Source: JACQAI01 sp035507915
GTDB taxonomy: Bacteria > Pseudomonadota > Alphaproteobacteria > Elsterales > Elsteraceae
Length of the DNA stretch: 7,162 nt
Direction: 5' to 3'
Assembly: GCA_035507915.1 (NCBI GenBank)
Contig: DATJNS010000344.1
Location: 1 to 7,162, forward strand
Shown here: positions 1-7,162 of the stretch, piece after piece
Position numbering within the stretch: the first letter of the stretch is position 1
Layout of the letters: every line of letters begins with the position of its first letter
The notes under the pieces: model-generated
The model's input: only the letters and a program-made list of their open reading frames with translations
What the model was told of the DNA's origin: nothing
Database searches by the model: none
Made by a program: the position numbers and the translations under genes

Positions 1-2
1 TC

Positions 3-551
3 CTGGTCGACGGCCACGACGTGCTCGCCGACCTGCGCGGCTGGCAGTCCAAGATCGGCTACGTGCCGCAGAGCATCTACCTGACCGACGACACGCTCCG
101 GCGCAACATCGCGCTCGGCCTGCCCGACGCGCTGATCGACGCGCCCAAGCTCGCCGACGCGATCCGCCTCGCCCATCTCGACGCGGTGATCGAGATGCTG
201 CCCGAGGGCCTCGACAGCCTGGTCGGCGAGCACGGCGTGCGCCTGTCGGGCGGCCAGCGCCAGCGCGTCGGCATCGCGCGCGCGCTCTATCATCGCCCCG
301 AGGTGCTGGTGCTCGACGAGGCGACCTCGGCGCTCGACAACGTGCTGGAGCGCGAGGTCAGCCAGGCGATCGCGACCCTGGGCGGCCAGATCACGCTCAT
401 CATCATCGCGCACCGCCTGTCGACCGCGCGCAAGTGCGACCGCGTCGTGCTCATGAAGGCCGGCCGGGTCCAGGACAACGGTCCGTTCCAGGCGCTGGTC
501 GAGCGCAGCGCCGACATGCGTCAGCTGGTCGAGCTCGGCCAGTTGAACTGA
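3..551 (+). CDS. ABC exporter ATP-binding domain, C-terminal part (5'-truncated)
   Basis: This is the C-terminal part of an ABC transporter nucleotide-binding domain, which hydrolyses ATP to drive export or flipping across the inner membrane. The frame is open from the window edge, so the first in-frame GTG at 21 is internal and not a start. Visible motifs in order are the Q-loop IGYVPQ (54-71), the signature LSGGQRQR (243-266), Walker B VLVLDE followed by the D-loop ATSALD (303-338), and the H-loop histidine in IIIAHRLS (codon 411-413). Walker A and any membrane domain lie upstream, outside the window. The order VPQ-SGGQ-LDEATSALD-AHR is typical of type IV exporters that fuse membrane and ATPase domains, such as MsbA or PglK-type lipid/glycan flippases. 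The phrase around ARKCDRVVLMKAGR slightly favours the PglK-like group. The substrate cannot be told. All catalytic motifs that should be present are intact. Confidence 0.95.
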   Translation: MVDGHDVLADLRGWQSKIGYVPQSIYLTDDTLRRNIALGLPDALIDAPKLADAIRLAHLDAVIEMLPEGLDSLVGEHGVRLSGGQRQRVGIARALYHRPEVLVLDEATSALDNVLEREVSQAIATLGGQITLIIIAHRLSTARKCDRVVLMKAGRVQDNGPFQALVERSADMRQLVELGQLN

Positions 552-733
552 CGACCGCTCAGTCGATCGCGAGATCGCTAAAATTGCGGCAATCCGTCGG
601 CACCACGGCGCGTCACACACTCTCCACCGGAGCGATTCACGAACCGTCACACACCACGGATAGTTTGCGCGCGCTTAGGAACCGCAACCCCTACCGGCCG
701 TTGGTGGTCGGATTCACCGAGGGAGGCACCAGC
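552..733. other. Intergenic region with a repeated 10-mer
   Basis: This 182-base gap lies between the ABC transporter stop and the small downstream gene. It is less GC-rich than its surroundings. The 10-mer CGTCACACAC occurs twice, at 611-620 and 645-654, and CACCACGG also occurs twice, at 601-608 and 652-659. The start-to-start distance of the 10-mers is 34 bases, close to three helical turns. The gap is the only place for a promoter serving the 74-residue gene, but I cannot point to a convincing -35/-10 pair. No hairpin followed by a T-run that would terminate the ABC gene was seen. Confidence 0.4.
721..726 (+). promoter_or_regulatory. Ribosome binding site of the small DUF2188-like gene
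   Basis: GGGAGG lies 7 bases before the GTG at 734. It is a good Shine-Dalgarno match, and it decides this start over the longer upstream frame. Confidence 0.65.
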
Positions 734-958
734 GTGGCGAAGATCCTATGGGTCGCTCCGCACTGCGACGAGTGGTGGGTGACGCGCGACGGCGGCACCG
801 GCGCCGAGGCGATCTTCGACGCGCGCGAGACGGCAATCGACTGGGCCTGCCGCGTCGCCCGGTTGCGCTCGCCGTGCCTGGTGCGGGTGCAGGACCATCG
901 CGGCAACGTGGCGGCGCAATTCGCCTTCGAGGACACGCGGTCGCCGGCGGCGGCCTAG
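734..958 (+). CDS. Small DUF2188-like protein (74 aa)
   Basis: The predicted product is a 74-residue soluble protein of unknown function. GTG at 734 is chosen as start because GGGAGG (721-726) lies 7 bases upstream and because the recognisable domain begins immediately after it. The frame remains open upstream as far as 434, but that part overlaps the ABC gene and looks non-coding. The layout resembles the DUF2188 family: a short strand (ILWVAPH), a WWVTRDGG turn, a stretch linking to an amphipathic helix (ETAIDWACRVARLR), then a strand (CLVRVQDHRGNV). Such proteins are usually 60-80 residues, so the length fits. There is no signal peptide or membrane segment. Two adjacent tryptophans and two cysteines are notable in so small a protein. 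The family's role is not established and the neighbours give no hint. The gene is separated from the CLC gene by 117 bases, so co-transcription is possible but not shown. Confidence 0.72.
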   Translation: MAKILWVAPHCDEWWVTRDGGTGAEAIFDARETAIDWACRVARLRSPCLVRVQDHRGNVAAQFAFEDTRSPAAA

Positions 959-1075
959 CCCCGCCGGCCCGTCGTGCCGGCCGTCGCGGGGCCCATGCCG
1001 TCGGCGCAAAATCGGCCCACGCGGCAATTCGCGACATTTCGTAGCGGCGTCGTGATAGCTATATAGAAGAATCCG

Positions 1076-2980
1076 ATGCGACCTCCGCTAGGCCGGCCGC
1101 GCCGGCTTTCTTTTCCGTGGGCGGATGCGGGCGCACCCTTGTCGACGATCTGGCATCGCAGGGCCAAGGGCATCGGATTCCACCGGCTCGAGCTGCGCGC
1201 GCGGCTGGCGGTCCGCTCGCTGACGCGCAGCGAGGTGCGCAACAGCGAGCTCGGCCTGATCGTGGTCGCGATGGCGGCCGGGCTCCTGGTCGGCGTCGGC
1301 GTGACCGTGCTGCGCGACCTGCTCGACTTCATGCATCACTGGACCTTCGGGGTCCAGGCGCACCACCACCTGAGCGACGGCAGCCCGCTCGGACCGTGGC
1401 GCGTGCTCCTGGTGCCGTGCGCCGGCGGGCTGGTGGTCGGCGCCGCCACGCTGATGATCCGGCGCTATCGGCCGCGCGACATCGTCGACGCGATCGAGGC
1501 GAACGCGCTGTTCGGCGGGCGCATGTCGCTGATCGACAGCATCAACCTCGGGATCCTGACGGTCCTGTCGGGCGGCTTCGGCGCCTCGGTCGGGCTCGAG
1601 GCCGCCTACACCCAGCTGGGCTCGGGCCTGTCGTCGAAGGTCGGCCGCACCCTGCGGCTGCGCCGCGAGGACCTGCGCACCCTGGTCGGCTGCGGCGCCG
1701 CGGCGGCGATCGCGGCGGCCTACAACGCACCGCTGACCGGCGCGTTCTACGCCTTCGAGCTGATCGTCGGCAGCTACACGCTCGACACCCTGGCGCCGAT
1801 CACGATCGCCGCGCTGACCGGGACCATCGCGGCGCGCCTCAGCCTGGGCGCCGACCCGGTGTTCATCGTCGAGCAGCCGATCACGCTCGCCAACCGGGAC
1901 TACGTGCTGTTCGCGCTGCTCGGCATCGCGTGCGGCGGGCTCGGCATCCTGACCATGAAGGGCGTGACGGCGGTCGAGCTGTGGCTGCGCGCCAGCCGGC
2001 TGCCGCCCTGGTCGCGCCCGGCCGCGGGCGGCGTGGTGCTCGGGCTGATCGCCTTCGTCTACCCCCAGGTGCTGGGCAGCGGCCACGGCGCGATCCAGTA
2101 CAATCTGGCGACCGGGTTTCCGTTGCCCGCCATGGTCGGCCTGGTCGTCGCCAAGATCGTCGCCTCGGCGATCTCGATCGGCGCCGGCTTCCGCGGCGGC
2201 CTGTTCAGCTCGTCCCTGTTCCTCGGCACCCTGTTCGGCGGCGCGGTCGCGCTCGGCTTGAGCCATATCGAGCCGGCGATCGCCACCGACCAGCTCGCCT
2301 TCGCGCTGGTCGGCATGGGGGCGGTCGGCGCCGCCATCGTCGGCGCGCCGATCTGCATGATCCTCCTGGTGCTCGAGACCACCGGCAATTTCCCCGTGAC
2401 GGTCGCCGTGACGGTCGGCGTCGTCGCCGCCTCGATCACGGTGCGCAACTTCTTCGGCTACAGCTTCGCGACCTGGCGCTTCCACGTGCGCGGCCTGCGC
2501 ATCCGCAGCCCGGACGACATCGGCTGGATCCAGGACCTGAACGTCGCGCGCATCATGCGGCGCGATCCCGTGACGGTGCTCGGCCAGATGCCGCTCGCCG
2601 AGCTGCGCGCGCGCTTTCCGCTGGGCAGCACCAAGCGCGCCTTCGCGGTCGGCACGAACGGCGAGTATCTCGGCGTGATCGACCTGATCGACGTCCACGC
2701 CCACGAGCTCGACGCCAAGCTGGAGCAGCTCACGGCCGGCCATCTGGCGCACCATGCGAGCGACTTCCTGCTGCCGCAGGACAACATCAAGATCGCGCTG
2801 TCGCGCCTGCACGACAGCGAGGCCGAGGCGCTCGGCGTGCTGGACAACGCCGACGAGCGGCGCGTCATCGGCTTCGTCACCGAGGGCTACGCGCTGCGCC
2901 GCTATTCCGAGGAGCTCGAGAAGCGCGGCGCCGGCATCCTGCCCGGCGCCCTCGACCCATCCGCCAACCTGCCGCACTGA
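1076..2980 (+). CDS. CLC-family chloride channel/transporter with C-terminal CBS pair
   Basis: This 634-residue integral membrane protein of the CLC family is expected to move chloride or another anion across the inner membrane. The membrane part spans about residues 58-470. It includes GASVGLEAAYTQ (169-180, containing the gating glutamate equivalent E175), NAPLTGAFYAFEL (217-229), GSGHGAIQ (334-341), GAGFRGGLFSSSLFLGT (369-385) and GYS (461-463, with Y462 matching the filter tyrosine). A CBS pair follows at about 487-545 and 548-608, a regulatory module that often binds nucleotides. The canonical GSGIP, GREGP and GIFAP filter motifs are altered. The residue after E228 is leucine, where coupled H+/Cl- exchangers have the internal proton glutamate. 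ATG 1076 has only a weak AGAAGA (1065-1070) upstream. The first ~30 residues are proline/arginine-rich and poorly CLC-like, so a later start such as TTG 1139 is possible. The TATATA at 1060-1065 could be a -10 element giving an almost leaderless message. Confidence 0.93.
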   Translation: MRPPLGRPRRLSFPWADAGAPLSTIWHRRAKGIGFHRLELRARLAVRSLTRSEVRNSELGLIVVAMAAGLLVGVGVTVLRDLLDFMHHWTFGVQAHHHLSDGSPLGPWRVLLVPCAGGLVVGAATLMIRRYRPRDIVDAIEANALFGGRMSLIDSINLGILTVLSGGFGASVGLEAAYTQLGSGLSSKVGRTLRLRREDLRTLVGCGAAAAIAAAYNAPLTGAFYAFELIVGSYTLDTLAPITIAALTGTIAARLSLGADPVFIVEQPITLANRDYVLFALLGIACGGLGILTMKGVTAVELWLRASRLPPWSRPAAGGVVLGLIAFVYPQVLGSGHGAIQYNLATGFPLPAMVGLVVAKIVASAISIGAGFRGGLFSSSLFLGTLFGGAVALGLSHIEPAIATDQLAFALVGMGAVGAAIVGAPICMILLVLETTGNFPVTVAVTVGVVAASITVRNFFGYSFATWRFHVRGLRIRSPDDIGWIQDLNVARIMRRDPVTVLGQMPLAELRARFPLGSTKRAFAVGTNGEYLGVIDLIDVHAHELDAKLEQLTAGHLAHHASDFLLPQDNIKIALSRLHDSEAEALGVLDNADERRVIGFVTEGYALRRYSEELEKRGAGILPGALDPSANLPH

Positions 2981-3016
2981 GCGGACCGCCTTATGCGGGC
3001 GGGCATGTACCCAAAC

Positions 3017-3049
3017 CCGTCATGCTCGGGCTTGTCCCGAGCATGACGG
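3017..3049. repeat. Perfect palindromic repeat (REP-like), possible bidirectional terminator
   Basis: CCGTCATGCTCGGG (3017-3030) and its exact reverse complement CCCGAGCATGACGG (3036-3049) flank the 5-base loop CTTGT, giving a 14-bp perfect stem. It lies between the convergent ends of the CLC gene (stop at 2980) and the aminotransferase gene (stop at 3095). It could therefore stop or protect both transcripts. Only a short T-rich stretch (CTTTGTTGT, 3050-3058) follows on the plus strand, so classical intrinsic termination is uncertain. The sequence closely resembles the CCGTCATGCCCGGGCTTGTCCCGGGCATGACGG-type palindrome. Confidence 0.8.
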
Positions 3050-6000
3050 CCTTTGTTGTGGATCCGTGCCGCCCGCTACGCCTCGTCCTCAGCGTCAGTT
3101 GTTGCCGGCGAGGTAATCCAGCGCAGCGCCGACGCCGCCGCGCTTGAACGGCACCTTGTCGATCGCCAGGCCCATCTCGACGCCGGAGAGCGTGCCGGCG
3201 AGCATCAGGTCGTTGAAGTCGCCGAGATGGCCGATGCGGAACACCTTGCCCTTGACCTTGCCGAGGCCCTGGCCGAGCGACATGTTGAAGCGCTCGAGGA
3301 TGGTCTCGCGCAGATGGTCGGCGTCGTGACCCTCGGGCATCACGATGGCGGTCAGCGAGCTCGAGTACTCGCGCGGGTTCTTGGCCAGGATCTCGAGACC
3401 CCACGCCTTGACGGCGCGGCGGGTCGCCTCGGCGTGGCGGTCGTGGCGCGCGAACACCTGCGGCAGTCCCTCCTCGAGCAACATCTCGCAGGCTTCCTTG
3501 AGGCCGTAGAGCAGGTTGGTCGACGGCGTGTAGGGGAAGAAGCCGGCCTTGTTGGTGGTCAGCATCGGCTCCCAGGCCCAGTAGGACTTGGGCATCTTGG
3601 ACGTCTTGGACGCCGCGATCGCCTTGTCGCTGATCGCGTTGAAGCTCAAGCCCGGCGGCAGCATCAGGCCCTTCTGCGAGCCCGCGACCGTGACGTCGAC
3701 GCCCCATTCGTCGTGGCGGTAGTCGATCGAGGCGAGCGACGAGATGGTGTCGACCATGAAGAGCGCCGGATGCTTGGCGCGATCGATCGCCTGGCGCACC
3801 TCGGCGACCCGGCTGACGACGCCGGTCGAGGTCTCGTTGTGCACCATGCAGAGCGCCTTGATCTTGTGCGCCTTGTCGTCGGCGAGCTTGGCCTCGACGA
3901 CGGCGGGATCGACACCGGTGCGCCAGTCGCCCGGCACCAGCTCGATGTCGAGCGCGAGGCGGCTCGCCATCTCGCGCCACAAGGTGGCGAAGTGGCCGGT
4001 CTCGAACATCAGCACCTTGTCGCCCGGCGACAGCGTGTTGACCAGGGCGGCCTCCCAGGCGCCGGTGCCCGAGGCCGGATACATCACGACCGCGCCCTTG
4101 GTCTGGAAGATCGCTCTCAGGGTCTCGAGCGCGGCCAGCGCGATCTTGGCGAACTCCGGCCCGCGATGGTCGATGGTCGGCCGGTCGATCGCCCGCAGCA
4201 CGCGATCGGGCACGTTGGTCGGGCCCGGAATCTGCAGAAAATGCTTGCCAGCGGCGTGCGTCATGACAGGGTCCCTCGGGTGGCGCGCCGCCCGTTTTGC
4301 CGGCAAACTGCCGGGAACGCAAGGCTCAGGCGGCCGCCCTCTCCCACGCCGTCATTGCGAGGCGGGCAGCGACGAAGCAATCCAGAGGGCGGTGCACATG
4401 GCGAGGCGGACTGGATTGCTTCGCTGCGCTCGCAATGACGGTCAGGAACAAGTCTAGGATGACGCCGAATGCCTGATACGCCGATGAAATCCGCCCGTCC
4501 GGTGGGCGACAGCGCGCTCGCGGCGCGGCTGCGCAAGGAGGTCGAGGGCGAGGTGCTGTTCGACGCGGCGTCCCGCGGACGCTATTCGACCGACGCGTCG
4601 ATCTACCAGATCGAGCCGCTCGGCGTGGTGGTCGCCAAGAACGAGGCCGACATCCGCACCGCGGTCGAGATCGCGCGCGAGGAGGGCGTGCCGGTGCTGC
4701 CGCGCGGCGCCGGCACCTCGCAGTGCGGCCAGGCGGTCGGCCGCGCCCTGGTGGTCGACGTCTCCAAGCACCTGCGCCGCATCAAGGCGCTCGACGTCGC
4801 GGCCAAGCGCGTCACGGTCGAGCCCGGCATCGTGCTCGACCAGCTCAACGCCCAGCTCAAGCAGCACGGACTGTTCTTCCCGGTCGACGTCTCGCCGGCC
4901 AACCGCGCGACCATCGGCGGCATGACGGGCAACAACTCGTGCGGCTCGCGCTCGATCCGCTACGGCAACATGGTCCACAACGTGCGCGGCATCGACATGG
5001 TGATGGCCGACGGCGCGCAGCTCCGGTTCGGGCCGACCGGCGGCAATCTCGACGGCGCCGATCCCAAGTACGCCGACCTGGTGCAGCGCATGCGCGCCTT
5101 GCACGCGCGCGAGGTCGACGAGATCGAGCGGCGCTTCCCCAAGCTGTTGCGCAAGGTCGGCGGCTACAACATCGAGACCATCGCACCGGAAGGCCACAAC
5201 ATGGCCAGCCTGCTGGTCGGCTCGGAAGGCACCCTCGGCTTCTTCACCGGCATCGAGCTCGACCTGCAGAAGATCCCGGCACACCGCACCCTCGGCGTGT
5301 GCCACTTCGCGCGCTTCTACGACGCCATGGCGGCGACCAAGCACATCGTCGCGCTCGAGCCGACCGCGGTCGAGCTGGTCGACCGCACGATGATCGACCT
5401 GGCGCGCGACATCGCGGCGTTCCGCCCGATCGTCGATCGCTTCGTGCGCGGCGAACCGGACGCGCTGCTGCTGGTCGAGTTCGCCGGCGAGGACCGCGAC
5501 GACTGCCTGCGGCGCCTCAAGGGCCTGGTCGAGCTCCTGGCCGACCACGGCTATCCCGACTCGGTGGTCGAGGCGACCGATCCGGCGTTCCAGCGCGACA
5601 TCTGGGAGGTCCGCAAGTCTGGCCTCAACATCATGATGTCGATGAAGGGCGAGGGAAAGCCGGTGTCCTTCATCGAGGACTGCGCGGTGCCGCTCGACGA
5701 CCTCGCCGACTACACCGACCGGCTGACCAAGGTGTTCCACAAATACGGCACCACCGGCACCTGGTACGCCCACGCCTCGGTCGGCACCCTGCACGTGCGG
5801 CCGATCCTCAACCTGAAGCAGGACACCGACGTCAAGAAGATGCGCGCGATCGCCGAGGAGGCGTTCGCCATGGTGCGCGAGTACAAGGGCTCGCACTCGG
5901 GCGAGCACGGCGACGGGCTGGTGCGCTCGGAGTTCCACGAGCCGATGTACGGTGCCCAGATCGTGCGCGCGTTCGAGGAGGTCAAGGACACCTTCGACCC

Positions 6001-7162
6001 GGCCGGGCTGTTCAATCCGGGCAAGATCGTGCGGCCGTCGAAGATGGACGACCGCACGCTGTTCCGCTACGCGCCGGGCTACGCGGCGGAGAAGATCGAC
6101 ACGGCGCTCGACTGGTCGGAGTGGGGCGGGTTCTCGGCCGCGGTCGAGATGTGCAACAACAACGGCGAGTGCCGCAAGGCCGACCCCGGGGTGATGTGCC
6201 CGTCCTACCGCGTGACCGGCGACGAGCAGCACGTCACGCGCGGCCGCGCCAACACGCTGCGCCTGGCGATCACCGGCCAGCTCGGCCGCGACGCCCTGGT
6301 CTCGGACGCCATGCGCGCGACCATGTCGTTGTGCGTCAGCTGCAAGGGCTGCAAGCGCGAGTGCCCGACCGGCGTCGACATGGCGCGCATGAAAATCGAG
6401 TTCCTGCATCACTGGCAGCGCCGCCACGGCCTGACCTTGAAGGAGCGTCTGATCGCCTACCTGCCGCGCTACGCACCGTTCGTGCGGCGCTTCGCCGCGC
6501 TCGCCAACCTGCGCGACCGCGTGCCCGGCCTGGCGGCGCTCAGCGAGCGCTGGCTCGGTTTCAGCCGCCGGCGCTCGCTACCCAGGTGGCGGCACGACGC
6601 GTTTTTATCCCCCTCACCCGGCGCTGCGCGCCACCCTCTCCCCCCGACGGCGCTCGCGCCTGCAGCTGCCACGCCGGGGGAGAGGGAAATTCGCGAAGTC
6701 GTCCTTCTGGTCGACACCTTCAACACCTATTTCGAGCCCGACAACGCGCGCGCCGCGCTGCGCGTGCTCGAGGCGGCCGGCTATCGCGTGCACCTGCCGG
6801 CGCTCGCCGGCGATCGGCGGCCGCTGTGCTGCGGCCGCACCTTCCTGTCCGCCGGGCTGGTCGACGCGGCGCGCGCCGAGGCGCGGCGGCTGATCCGCGC
6901 GCTCCAACCGTTCCTCGCGCGCAACCTGCCGATCGTTGGGCTCGAGCCGTCATGCCTGCTGACCTTGCGCGACGAGTACCGCGTCATGCTGCCGGCCGGC
7001 GAGGTCGACGCGCTGGCGAAGAACGCCGTGCTGTTCGAGGAATTTTTGGCGCGCGAGCACAAGGCCGGCAGCCTGACGCTTCCCCTGCGACCGCTGCGCG
7101 AGAAGACCGCGCTGCTGCACGGCCACTGCCACCAGAAGGCCTTCGGCGTGATGGGCGACGTC

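Overview
The window is GC-rich throughout, and its genes carry the strong third-position GC bias that also produces long spurious antisense frames. It looks like a chromosomal segment of an alphaproteobacterium, probably of the Rhizobiales/Rhodospirillales type. That placement is an inference. It rests on base composition, on the divergent CLC channel subfamily, on the serine-glyoxylate aminotransferase, and on three palindromic repeats of types that I recall as common in Bradyrhizobium-like genomes. No rRNA, tRNA, CRISPR array, phage gene or transposase gene was recognised.

Layout, left to right. (1) Bases 3-551 (+) are the 3' end of an ABC exporter nucleotide-binding domain, truncated by the window edge. 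(2) After a 182-base gap, a small 74-residue DUF2188-like protein lies at 734-958 (+). (3) A CLC-family chloride channel/transporter with a C-terminal CBS pair lies at 1076-2980 (+). (4) A perfect 14-bp palindrome sits in the gap between this gene and the convergent aminotransferase. (5) A class V PLP aminotransferase, best called serine-glyoxylate aminotransferase, lies at 3095-4264 (-). (6) A 204-base divergent intergenic region holds a long imperfect inverted repeat. (7) A large FAD/4Fe-4S 2-hydroxyacid dehydrogenase starts at 4469 (+) and runs off the right edge with its frame still open.

The clearest functional link is the divergent pair in (5) and (7). One enzyme uses glyoxylate as amino acceptor. 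The other belongs to a family that oxidises D-2-hydroxyacids such as D-lactate, glycolate or D-2-hydroxyglutarate and passes electrons through Fe-S clusters. A shared role in two-carbon/glyoxylate metabolism is plausible but not proven. The left-hand genes show no clear link to this pair.

The most unusual observation is that the dehydrogenase gene appears to carry a dispersed palindromic repeat inside its coding sequence (about 6608-6688). The repeat is translated in frame as a Pro/Ala-rich linker between the Fe-S domain and the cysteine-rich domain. A second point of interest is the CLC protein: it keeps the gating glutamate but lacks most canonical filter motifs and has leucine where the coupled antiporters have the internal proton glutamate. 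I found no complete, clearly undescribed multi-gene system here.
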